In this document: in pieces, positions 1 to 6,625 of the stretch
How the letters are laid out: each line of letters starts with the position of its first letter
How positions within the stretch are numbered: position 1 is the first letter of the stretch
Source of the DNA: Methylocapsa sp.
Lineage (GTDB): Bacteria; Pseudomonadota; Alphaproteobacteria; Rhizobiales; Beijerinckiaceae
DNA length: 9,888 bases
NCBI GenBank assembly: GCA_003162995.1
Contig: PLUZ01000255.1
Span: 1-9,888, forward strand
Direction: 5' to 3'
Made by a program: the position numbers and the translations under genes
Notes under the pieces: model-generated
Databases searched by the model: none
The model's input: the letters and a program-made list of their open reading frames with translations, nothing else
What the model was told of the DNA's origin: nothing

Positions 1-557
1 CGTCGACGCCAATAGCGGCTGGTGAACGAAGGGTTCACATCGTCCAGGGTGAATATCATGTAACCAGTGATGCGGGCGTCGTGCTGACCACGCTTCTTGG
101 TTCATGTGTCGCGGCATGCCTGCGCGATCCCGATATGGCGATTGGCGGGATGAACCATTTTCTGCTGCCAGGCCAGGAAGGAGACCTTGAGGATGGATTA
201 CGCCGGGATGCGGAACGCTACGGGGTTCATCTGATGGAGCTTCTGGTGAACGGTCTTCTGCGCCAAGGAGCGCGGCGCGAGCGGCTTGAGGCAAAACTGT
301 TTGGTGGCGCCCGAACCATGGAAGGCCTCGCCGATATTGGCGCGCGGAACGCGGCCTTCGCGGAGCGCTTTCTGCGGCATGAAGGGATCCGCCTCGTCGG
401 CGGCAGCTTGCGCGGTGAGCAGGGCAGGCGGATTCAATATTGGCCGGGCTCCGGCCGCGCCCGTCAAGTTTTCCTCAGCACCGACCAAATTCCACCGCCC
501 CAGAATGCAGTGTCAACGCGCGCGCCCTTGGGCGGCGGCTCCGTCGAATTCTTCTAG
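1..557 (+). CDS. cheD: CheD, chemoreceptor glutamine deamidase (5' end outside the window)
   Basis: Deamidates (and can demethylate) specific glutamines in methyl-accepting chemotaxis receptors in the cytoplasm, as part of adaptation. The reading frame is open from base 3, and residues upstream of the GTG at 81 ([18 protein letters not shown]) match the usual CheD N-terminus. That GTG is therefore internal and the true start lies left of the window; about 184 residues are visible, near full length. The catalytic triad is present with family spacing: Thr29, Cys35 in LLGSC and His52 in GGMNHFLLP (numbered from base 3; the Thr is 6 before and the His 17 after the Cys). A later FGGAR segment and the C-terminal GGSVEFF are also typical. 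The TAG stop is the first three bases of an intergenic repeat. The next gene, a CheT candidate, follows after 141 bp, as expected for the end of a rhizobial che operon. Confidence 0.96.
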   Translation, partial: STPIAAGERRVHIVQGEYHVTSDAGVVLTTLLGSCVAACLRDPDMAIGGMNHFLLPGQEGDLEDGLRRDAERYGVHLMELLVNGLLRQGARRERLEAKLFGGARTMEGLADIGARNAAFAERFLRHEGIRLVGGSLRGEQGRRIQYWPGSGRARQVFLSTDQIPPPQNAVSTRAPLGGGSVEFF

Positions 558-614
558 ACCATGATCGCTTCAAAGCGAATCGCGCAGGGTGTCTATTCGT
601 TTGTATATGCTCTA
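555..614. repeat. Palindromic intergenic repeat, copy A (60 bp)
   Basis: The left end TAGACCATGATC (555-566) is a near-perfect inverted match to the family right end GATCATGCTCTA; its own right end is diverged (GTATATGCTCTA, 603-614). The body ATGATCGCTTCAA..GCG..TCGC aligns with the left half of copy C at 3843 onward. A small stem CGCT/AGCG (566-569 with 574-577) is conserved in both copies. The element starts exactly at the cheD stop codon and lies in the cheD-cheT gap, so it would be transcribed inside that message. Both ends carry TA, consistent with an old insertion into a TA target, though that is inference. Possible roles are an mRNA processing or stabilising structure, or none. Confidence 0.7.
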
Positions 615-698
615 ACCCTCTTTGGCCGTGCGTCAACAGATTGAGAACCGCTTGGAGAACGACTTGAAAAATGACTTGTACGCTGCAGAAAACCGGCC

Positions 699-1100
699 AT
701 GACTATGCGGTCCGATAGCAGCGCGCCAATCGCCGCGGACTCCAATCCGCAGCAGGTCCCGATCGCCGACGTTCTCAGCCGTGCAGGGCATGAATTGGTG
801 CAGCTTGCCTGGCATTTGGAGCATCTTCAGAGGCATATCGGTCCACTCATTCAAGAGGCGGCAGGCCGCGACGCGAACATCCTCCATCAGGTGCAAAGTT
901 TCGACCATATCGGGCAGAAAGCGATGGGACTCGCCGATTTCTTGGCGGCATTGGCGCAGGCGGCGCCGTGCCAATGGCTTGTCGATCCGGCTGCTGCGGC
1001 GCAAGCCGTCATGCTAGCGGACCTGTCTTCGCGGCTCGGGTTTACGGGTGAGGAATATGAATCCTGCGCCACCGCATGGGGTGAGTGCGATTTTTTCTAA
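699..1100 (+). CDS. cheT: CheT-like chemotaxis protein with CheZ-type D-x-x-x-Q motif
   Basis: A 133-residue soluble, mostly helical protein directly downstream of cheD. Residues 64-78 read QVQSFDHIGQKAMGL; Asp69 and Gln73 form the D-x-x-x-Q signature of CheZ, where the Gln positions water for attack on CheY-phosphate (E. coli CheZ has QDLTGQ). From memory, Sinorhizobium meliloti CheT, encoded just after cheD, has the same motif, acts on a CheY-phosphate and contacts CheR; position and motif suggest this is its orthologue. Predicted helices span roughly 22-58 and 60-90, with a second helical part at 97-112. The C-terminus is short, acidic and aromatic (GECDFF), which might bind a CheY as the CheZ tail does. 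The start at ATG 699 is the first possible one after an in-frame stop at 672; ATG 705 is an alternative, and no strong ribosome binding site is seen. Function is inferred. Confidence 0.8.
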   Translation: MTMRSDSSAPIAADSNPQQVPIADVLSRAGHELVQLAWHLEHLQRHIGPLIQEAAGRDANILHQVQSFDHIGQKAMGLADFLAALAQAAPCQWLVDPAAAAQAVMLADLSSRLGFTGEEYESCATAWGECDFF

Positions 1101-1168
1101 TGTCCAAGCTTGCTTCGATCGAGGCTTTGCTTAACACCGCTCATGGTCTTTAAGCTGTTTGTTTGCTC

Positions 1169-1214
1169 GCATGATCTATCTGAAAGTCTGTAACTTTTCT
1201 AAGATCATGCTCTA
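1169..1214. repeat. Palindromic intergenic repeat, copy B; likely transcript-end hairpin
   Basis: GCATGATC (1169-1176) and GATCATGC (1203-1210) are perfect 8-bp inverted arms, with an inner stem AAAGT/ACTTT (1183-1187 with 1193-1197) around CTGTA. The sequence aligns with the right half of copy C (ATGATCT..ATC..AAA..TCTG.AAC.TT..GATCATGCTCTA). It sits between the convergent cheT and mrcA genes, and being palindromic could stop or stabilise transcripts from both sides. There is no long T-run, so a classical intrinsic terminator is not shown. The right end TCTA contains the mrcA stop codon, which reads TAG on the minus strand. Confidence 0.65.
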
Positions 1215-3629
1215 ATACAAACCGCCGGTCCCGGTTCCAACAAGGCGGTCCGTGTCGTGATCGACCGAATGAGCCCGCGGCGTCGCATCTTCGGCGGCGT
1301 AGGAATCCGGCGGCGCAGTGCCGGGCTTGAACGCCTCTTGAATCGCTCCTGCGGTGCTTGCGCTGGTCCGCATTCCCGTCTTCGAGTTGACCCAAATCAG
1401 CTTAATGCCAGGCGGTGCCCGGAATGGAATATCGGGTTTGCCGGCAAGCGCCATCTTCATGAAGTCGCGGAAGATCGGTGCCGTATAATGCGCCGCTTGC
1501 GCCGAATCTCCGAGCGAGCGCGGCTGATCATAGCCCATGAATACGCCGACGGTGAGATCGGGCGAGTAGCCGATGAACCAGAGATCCTTGGCGTCGTTGG
1601 TTGTCCCGGTCTTGCCAGCGAGGTGCTTCCCGACTTCCCTGATCGCCTGACCGGTGCCGCGCTGGATGACGCCCTCCATGATCGAGGTGATCTGATAGGC
1701 AGTGAGCGGATCGAGCACTTGCTCACGTTGATCGATTAATCTGGGCTCGTCTTGATTTTCCCATGCCGGCGCGTCGCATCCCTCGCACTTTCGTTCGTCA
1801 TGCCGGTAGATCGTATGGCCCCAACGGTCCTGGATGCGGTCGATCAAGGTTTCCTTGATTCTTTTGCCGCCGTTGGCGAGCATCGAATAGGCGGTGGTCA
1901 GACGCATCAGGGTCGTTTCGCCGGCACCAAGCGAATTTGCGAGGTAGGGAGGCAGATCGTCATAGATACCGAAGCGCTTGGCATATTCGGCGATAAGCGG
2001 CATGCCGACATCGCGGGCGAGCCGCACGGTCATCTGATTGATCGAATGTTCGACCCCATAACGCAACGTGTGCGGCCCGCTTGACGTGCCCTCGAAATTT
2101 TCTGGCCGCCACACCCCAAGACCCGGTCCCTGATCGATTTCGATCGGAGCGTCAAGAATGATGGAGGATGGCGTATAGCCATTGTCGAGCGCGGTTGAAT
2201 AGACAAAAGGCTTGAACGAGGAGCCTGGCTGGCGCATCGCCTGTGTTGCGCGATTGAACTCGGACTGGTCGAAAGAAAAACCCCCGACCATGGCGAACAC
2301 GCGCCCGGTGTAAGGGTCCATCACGACGATCGCGCCGCTGACGTCCGGGATTTGCCGCAGCCGGTACTGTTGAGGCTTTCCGTCGACTGGCTCGACATAA
2401 ATGACATCGCCCGGCCCAAGCGAGGCGCGCGAGCCTAGGCCCCGGGTCCAACGCAGCCCGGTGTTGGTGAGCGTGCCCGATACACGTTCGCGTTCGATCT
2501 CGCCGGATTTTTCACGATGGGGTTGCAAGCCGATCCGGGCGCCGGAGTCGTTGGCATCGAGAATGACGGCAAGCCGCCAAGGCGCGACATCGCCCAAGGC
2601 CGGAATGTCGGCGAGCGCAATCCCCCAATCCTGGCTGATGTCGATATGGCGCATGGGACCACGGAAGCCATGGGCCTCGTCATAACGGACAAGGCCATCG
2701 ACCAGGGCGCGCCTTGCCATCAGCTGCATTTTCGGATCGAGTGTGCTGCGAACCGAAAGGCCGCCTTCATAGAGTTTCTTTTCGCCGTAACGATCGCTGA
2801 GTTCCCGGCGGACCTCTTCGGCGAAAAAGCCGGCGGCGAAAGCATTGGGCGAGAGGACCCGCGGATTGACGCCGAGCGGCTCGGCCTTGGCCTTTTCGCC
2901 ATCCAGGCGCGAGACATAGCCGTTCTCGACCATGCGGTCGATCACCCAATTGCGCCGATCGATCGCCCGTTCACGCTTCAAGAAAGGATGATAATTGTTC
3001 GGCGCCTTCGGCAAGGCGGCGAGATAGGCGGCTTGCGCGATCGTAAGCTCATGCACGGACTTGCCGTAGTAATTCAACGCTGCCGCGGCGACGCCGTAAT
3101 TTCCGAGACCAAGATAGATTTCGTTGAGATAAAGCTCGAGAATCTTCTCCTTGGAATAGGCGCCCTCGATTCGGAATGAAAGGAGCGCCTCCCGGATTTT
3201 TCGCTCGAAGGACCGCTCATTCGTCAAAAGAAAATTCTTGGCGACTTGCTGGGTGATGGTCGAGGCGCCTTGGACATGTTTGTCGCCTTGCGCGAATACG
3301 AAGAGGGCGCGAAGTATGCCTTCAGGATCGACACCGGCATGGCTGTAGAAATTCTTGTCCTCGGCTGAAATAAACGCCTCTTTGACGAGCGCGGGAATGG
3401 CGGCGCTGGGCAGATAGAGACGCCGCTCGCGTGCATATTCGGCGATAAGCGATCCGTCGCTGGCATGCACTCTCGTCATCACCGGCGGTTCATAGTCCTT
3501 GAGGGTCGTATAATCCGGCAGGTCCCGTTCGAATTTCCAAACGAGAAGTCCCGCCGCGCAAGCCCCAACGATAAATACGATCGCGCCGGTTGCGAAAATG
3601 AAACCAAGGAAACGGGCTATATGCCGCAT
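1212..3629 (-). CDS. mrcA: Penicillin-binding protein 1A, bifunctional peptidoglycan synthase
   Basis: An inner-membrane class A PBP (also called ponA) that polymerises lipid II and cross-links the glycan strands. Taking the ATG at 3629 gives 805 residues beginning MRHIARFLGF; an upstream in-frame ATG at 3719 would add 30 residues before the membrane anchor and is unlike the family. One transmembrane segment lies at about 8-31. Glycosyltransferase GT51 motifs are EDKNFYSHAG (Glu90), GASTITQQ (121-128), RKIREAL (from 143) and KEKILELYLNEIYLG (160-174). A linker or OB-like domain follows, then the transpeptidase: SSFK (Ser470, Lys473), SIN (529-531) and KTGTTN (673-678). Cys615 and Cys618 form a CEGC pair in a loop near the end of the domain. 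The protein ends GTGTGGLY, which I recall as common in this group. It converges on cheT. The expected partner amiC lies 1.47 kb upstream on the same strand rather than adjacent. The ribosome binding site is weak (AAGG about 12 nt upstream). Confidence 0.97.
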   Translation of the reverse strand: MRHIARFLGFIFATGAIVFIVGACAAGLLVWKFERDLPDYTTLKDYEPPVMTRVHASDGSLIAEYARERRLYLPSAAIPALVKEAFISAEDKNFYSHAGVDPEGILRALFVFAQGDKHVQGASTITQQVAKNFLLTNERSFERKIREALLSFRIEGAYSKEKILELYLNEIYLGLGNYGVAAAALNYYGKSVHELTIAQAAYLAALPKAPNNYHPFLKRERAIDRRNWVIDRMVENGYVSRLDGEKAKAEPLGVNPRVLSPNAFAAGFFAEEVRRELSDRYGEKKLYEGGLSVRSTLDPKMQLMARRALVDGLVRYDEAHGFRGPMRHIDISQDWGIALADIPALGDVAPWRLAVILDANDSGARIGLQPHREKSGEIERERVSGTLTNTGLRWTRGLGSRASLGPGDVIYVEPVDGKPQQYRLRQIPDVSGAIVVMDPYTGRVFAMVGGFSFDQSEFNRATQAMRQPGSSFKPFVYSTALDNGYTPSSIILDAPIEIDQGPGLGVWRPENFEGTSSGPHTLRYGVEHSINQMTVRLARDVGMPLIAEYAKRFGIYDDLPPYLANSLGAGETTLMRLTTAYSMLANGGKRIKETLIDRIQDRWGHTIYRHDERKCEGCDAPAWENQDEPRLIDQREQVLDPLTAYQITSIMEGVIQRGTGQAIREVGKHLAGKTGTTNDAKDLWFIGYSPDLTVGVFMGYDQPRSLGDSAQAAHYTAPIFRDFMKMALAGKPDIPFRAPPGIKLIWVNSKTGMRTSASTAGAIQEAFKPGTAPPDSYAAEDATPRAHSVDHDTDRLVGTGTGGLY

Positions 3630-3778
3630 GCATCCAAGCCTTTTGAATTCCGGAAACTCTTGCCGGGCGAAATCAGTAAAACAGCGGGCGCAAAGTCGAT
3701 CCCCGCGCTCATCAGACAACGGCCCCTTTGCATAGAAGGCCGCAGTTTGGCAATTCTGACTGGCAGTTTCGTAGCATC

Positions 3779-3792
3779 CAATGCTGGCATTG
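3779..3792. promoter_or_regulatory. Inverted repeat upstream of mrcA, possible operator
   Basis: CAATGC-TG-GCATTG has perfect 6-bp arms and lies about 150 bp upstream of the mrcA start, between that start and repeat copy C. It has the form of a dimeric regulator site, but no regulator is identifiable, and I found no convincing sigma-70 promoter next to it on the minus strand. Confidence 0.25.
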
Positions 3793-3836
3793 TCGTCTTC
3801 TTCATGCGGCGATTTTATGTTGAAAATTTGTCGAAC

Positions 3837-3937
3837 GAGACGATGATCGCTTCAAGCGGGTTCGCTAAAAGTCTCTATAGCTTTGTTTTCTCATATGATC
3901 TTATCAAAAAACTCTGCAACATTGGGATCATGCTCTA
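3837..3937. repeat. Palindromic intergenic repeat, copy C (101 bp, fullest copy)
   Basis: The left end GAGACGATGATC (3837-3848) is a degenerate inverted partner, 9 of 12 bases, of the right end GATCATGCTCTA (3926-3937). The left half carries ATGATCGCTTCAAGCG, shared with copy A, with stem CGCT/AGCG at 3848-3851 and 3855-3858. The right half starts at an internal ATGATC (3895-3900), which pairs with GATCAT (3926-3931), and matches copy B. Copy C is thus the composite from which A and B look like deletion forms. It lies about 210 bp upstream of the mrcA start, in the block separating mrcA from amiC. Confidence 0.7.
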
Positions 3938-4282
3938 GGCTTAGTCTAGACACTGCCGCCAATTCGTCTGGATGCCACCATCCATCGAATCGAAGGGGAT
4001 TGCTGCGCGTTGCGCGATCCTTATGGGCATTTTGGGCGCCGTAACGAACCGGGCATACCGGCTTGAACGCGTCGACAGGCGGATCACCGGGGACGACACC
4101 CATTTCCGTGCAGCGCAAGGAGGATCCGCCAGTCCCTCTCTTCGCGCAAGGCTGGTGCCATTTGGCACCGACCAGAGCTTCTCGCTCGCTTATCGAAGAC
4201 ATCCGTGTGGCAGATGGGCCTAGACGCGTGAATGACGGGCCGAGGTAAGGCTTGATGAGGCGGAGGCATGGAGGACTTAGCG
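3938..4282. other. About 345 bp without a convincing gene
   Basis: Several short open frames exist on both strands here, but none has a good start signal, recognisable family or sensible protein composition. The visible structure is a strong hairpin, GGTGCC-ATTT-GGCACC, at 4154-4169, with a further CTGG/CCAG pairing option around it. A perfect AAGGAGG at 4117-4123 is followed by no start codon at usable distance. The segment could be decayed coding sequence, an untranslated leader for the 63-codon gene, or an unrecognised small RNA; nothing here decides between them. Confidence 0.4.
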
Positions 4283-4474
4283 ATGATGGATTCCAATATG
4301 GAACGACACATTGGCGAGACGATGGCGGAAGTTCTTCGCGAACGGCTTATAGAGTTGGAAATTCTGGCGGCAACCCGCGACGCGCCCGGGGACACGATCG
4401 GCAGGCTTGCGTTTGTGCGCAAGATGCTGGTTCGATTTGACGCGAGGGATATAAACTTGGCCAAGCGCCAGTGA
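4283..4474 (+). CDS. Small hypothetical protein, 63 residues
   Basis: I do not recognise this gene. GGAGG at 4270-4274 sits 8 nt before ATG 4283, which decides the start; an ATG at 4268 would have its own GGAGG only 1 nt away. The product is charged and soluble, with no signal peptide or membrane segment. Residues 6-35 (MERHIGETMAEVLRERLIELEILAATRDAP) look like one amphipathic helix, then after a Gly-Asp turn a second helix (about 38-55) is rich in Arg and Lys, giving a helix-turn-helix-sized hairpin. It could be a small dimeric or protein-binding factor. It is co-directional with the exported protein gene 165 bp downstream and opposite to mrcA and amiC. Confidence 0.6.
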   Translation: MMDSNMERHIGETMAEVLRERLIELEILAATRDAPGDTIGRLAFVRKMLVRFDARDINLAKRQ

Positions 4475-4639
4475 TACGGCTCGATGCCCCTTGAGTGCTT
4501 GCGATTTCGACGGCGTCGCCAACACTCTGTGCCAGCGATTGCCGGTAGGCTTAAAGTCATTTGCTCTGACCAGGCCGTGCGCAGTACAAACGGGTATAGA
4601 AGCCAGGCCCGTCTCCTATGACGCGAGGAAGGTACGGCG

Positions 4640-5068
4640 ATGAAACGCTTGCTGACAACCATAGTTGCCACCTTCTTCGTCCCGACGGCCGTGCTTATTC
4701 CCGGAGTTGCCTGGTCCAGCGCATGCAACGAAGAAGTAGTCGTGGCGATCCACATGGCCGCGGAGGATCTCTGCTGGGACTATCGCGGAAATGCCACGAC
4801 GTTCGTGGGCAAGTTTGCAGGCGGACAGAATGTCGAAGTGCGGATGTCAGGCGAATCCGCGCAGTTCGATCCCGTCACCAAGAAGGACATCGTAACGTGG
4901 GAAGCGCGCAGCCCTTCTGTCGAGGGGCCCGATAAGTTTTTCGCCGATGCCCAGGGAGACAGTGATAGTTTGACCTTTCGCACGCCAGCGAGTGGAGTCT
5001 ATCGCTTCGGCTTCTCTCCATGTGCGATGTGGGGCGGAAAGGGCGAGGTGCATATTTGCGCGAAATGA
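4640..5068 (+). CDS. Exported hypothetical protein with four cysteines, 142 residues
   Basis: I do not recognise this gene. AGGAAGG at 4626-4632 lies 7 nt before ATG 4640, a strong start. Residues 1-28 form a classical signal peptide (MKRLL, hydrophobic stretch 5-24, then AWSSA), with likely cleavage just before Cys29. That Cys lacks a Leu three positions before it, so a lipoprotein is unlikely. The mature part has Cys29, Cys45, Cys128 and Cys140, suited to two periplasmic disulfides. It is probably a compact beta-sandwich: residues 53-126 alternate strand-like segments and end with SGVYRFGFSPC, which recalls the closing strands of PPC-like secreted domains, though this is weak. It ends 34 bp from the convergent amiC stop. 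A role at the cell envelope is plausible from export and context only. Confidence 0.75.
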   Translation: MKRLLTTIVATFFVPTAVLIPGVAWSSACNEEVVVAIHMAAEDLCWDYRGNATTFVGKFAGGQNVEVRMSGESAQFDPVTKKDIVTWEARSPSVEGPDKFFADAQGDSDSLTFRTPASGVYRFGFSPCAMWGGKGEVHICAK

Positions 5069-5102
5069 CCGGAAATCGTCCTCGCGCTCCTCAATTTCGG
5101 AA

Positions 5103-6497
5103 TCACTCACCGCCTGTCGGAATTTTTCCAACAGGCACTTGATCGGGATCTGTCTTGATCACGGTCGTCGCGCTCTCCCGTGCCGAGAAGAAAGCTTCGA
5201 TCGCCTCCGCGACTTGGCTTGAGGCCTTGTCACGCCATTGCTCCGAACTCAACGCCTGGCCATCTGTTTTGTTGGAAAGATAGCCGAGCTCCAGCAGGAC
5301 GGAGGGAACGTCGGGTGCCTTTAAAACACGGAACCCCGCGGAGCGCTGTGGATTTTTATTGAGCCGGCCGGCGACCCGCCAGTAATTCGTCAAGGTGTGC
5401 GCGAAGAAATGGCTGTAGGCGCGGGTCTCCCGCCGCGTCAAATCGAACAAAATGTCGGAAACGTCGCTGGCATCCTCGGTTTTGTCCAGACCGGCCGCGG
5501 CATCGGCTTGATTTTCTTTCTGTGCGACGCGGGCGGCTTCGGCATCGGAGGCACGATCCGAAACCGTGTAGACCGTCGCGCCGGAAACATCGGATGCATC
5601 CGACAAAGTGTCGGCATGGATCGAGACGAAGAGGGCGGCATTACCGTCCCGCGCCATCCTGACCCGTTCGGAGAGAGTAACGAAACTGTCGCCGTCACGT
5701 GTCATGATAACCTTGAAGCGCCCGTCGGTCTCGAGTTTGGCCGCGACGGCCTTGGCAAAATCGAAAACCAGGTCTTTTTCGACGAGCCCTTTCACCATCG
5801 CGCCTCTGTCGATTCCGCCATGGCCCGGATCGATCATGACGACGGGCTTTACCGATGCCGGCTGCGGTTTTTCGTCCTTTTTCGTTTGCGCCAGCGCCCC
5901 TAACTGCATCCGCGCGATTTGAACCGCGGCACGGAAATCCGCACGATCCGTCTTGGCGAGTTCAATGACAAGGCTTGTGTGACCATCGCCATCGCTTTTT
6001 TCGCAAGCCGCTCGCAGGACCCGGGCTGGGGCGCGAAGATCAATGACAATACGCGACTTTCCCGGAGCGAGCTGCCCAAATCGGAACGCCGCGATGAGGC
6101 CGGTTTTGCGGTGCGGACCGTGTGCTGGTTTGCCGCTCTCCGGGTCGAGCAGAAAATCGGTTTGCGGCAAATCGACAATGACACGATCAGGATCGGCAAG
6201 GACAAAGGTGGTGGACTCCACGGATGTGGACAGCCCGAATATGAGCTTGGTTCGATCGCCGGTCCGTTCTATCCTCACTGCATTGGCGGTGGGGAACTCC
6301 GTTGCCTCAGATGCAACCGGAGCAGCCTCCGCACGTAAGCTTAGGCTAAAGTATCGCGTGGCCGGGATAGAAATTTGGAGCGCTGGCCAAGCGGCGGCGA
6401 TCGCAACCACCGCCGCAAGCACCTTGGCGGTTGTTGAACCAGCAGCCCGGTTAAAAAAAATGCATCCCGGCATCGATTCGCCCGCTTTTTTGCCCAT
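5103..6497 (-). CDS. amiC: N-acetylmuramoyl-L-alanine amidase, AmiC type (AMIN + Amidase_3)
   Basis: A periplasmic zinc amidase that cleaves the MurNAc-L-Ala bond to separate daughter cells. Of its 464 residues, about 1-58 form an export signal with hydrophobic core 25-41 and possible cleavage near AEA-AP. An AMIN domain (about 70-180), which targets peptidoglycan at the septum, is followed by a Pro/Lys linker (203-217) and the Amidase_3 domain. Predicted zinc ligands are His226 (DPGHGG), Glu240 (GLVEKDL) and His294 (SIHAD); the catalytic Glu403 lies in LLELGYLSN. The stretch at about 298-365, after SIHAD, fits the extra helical segment that blocks the site in LytM-activated amidases, so an EnvC/NlpD/DipM-like activator is expected elsewhere. 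The start is uncertain: ATG 6497 or ATG 6473, neither with a clear ribosome binding site. It is divergent from rne, as is usual in alphaproteobacteria. Confidence 0.95.
   Translation of the reverse strand: MGKKAGESMPGCIFFNRAAGSTTAKVLAAVVAIAAAWPALQISIPATRYFSLSLRAEAAPVASEATEFPTANAVRIERTGDRTKLIFGLSTSVESTTFVLADPDRVIVDLPQTDFLLDPESGKPAHGPHRKTGLIAAFRFGQLAPGKSRIVIDLRAPARVLRAACEKSDGDGHTSLVIELAKTDRADFRAAVQIARMQLGALAQTKKDEKPQPASVKPVVMIDPGHGGIDRGAMVKGLVEKDLVFDFAKAVAAKLETDGRFKVIMTRDGDSFVTLSERVRMARDGNAALFVSIHADTLSDASDVSGATVYTVSDRASDAEAARVAQKENQADAAAGLDKTEDASDVSDILFDLTRRETRAYSHFFAHTLTNYWRVAGRLNKNPQRSAGFRVLKAPDVPSVLLELGYLSNKTDGQALSSEQWRDKASSQVAEAIEAFFSARESATTVIKTDPDQVPVGKIPTGGE
5112..5136. terminator. Inverted repeat at the convergent ends of the exported-protein gene and amiC
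   Basis: GCCTGT (5112-5117) pairs with ACAGGC (5131-5136), and inside it GGAA pairs with TTCC around TTT, giving 10 bp of stem with one mismatch. It lies within the last codons of amiC and 44 bp past the stop of the plus-strand gene, so it could end that transcript. No T-run follows on either strand, so classical termination is doubtful. Confidence 0.25.
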
Positions 6498-6625
6498 TAA
6501 CTGTGAGCTTCTATGAACCGCCGCGAGAGCCGGTGCGCTGGTCTACAGGCTGGGCTGCGGCGGTTTCGCGACATATGAACCGCAATTTCCGTCTTTGAAC
6601 TATCGAGGTTAACCAATTATGATCA

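Noticed and set aside
633..1004. 123-codon minus-strand frame opposite cheT
   Set aside because: Shadow of cheT, whose D-x-x-x-Q motif and position after cheD support the plus strand.
2517..3179. 220-codon plus-strand frame inside mrcA
   Set aside because: Antisense shadow of the GT51 and linker region of PBP1A; no ribosome binding site or domain.
3630..3719. N-terminal extension of PBP1A to an upstream ATG
   Set aside because: It would place 30 polar, Cys-containing residues before the membrane anchor, unlike the family; the MRHIARFLGF start fits.
3837..3937. Repeat copy C as an intact insertion sequence or CRISPR remnant
   Set aside because: No transposase frame in or near it and no regularly spaced identical repeats with unique spacers.
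3891..4223. Several 75-103 codon frames on both strands of the gene-poor stretch
   Set aside because: No start signals, no similarity I recognise, and mutually overlapping; one minus-strand frame begins in the hairpin region and ends inside repeat copy C.
4084..4755. 223-codon minus-strand frame across the insert block
   Set aside because: Ser/Arg-rich, unlike a real protein; overlaps both small plus-strand genes that have good ribosome binding sites and, in one case, a signal peptide.
4618..4935. 105-codon frame starting at ATG 4618
   Set aside because: Overlaps the exported-protein gene in another frame; the AGGAAGG site is placed for ATG 4640, and only that frame gives a signal peptide.
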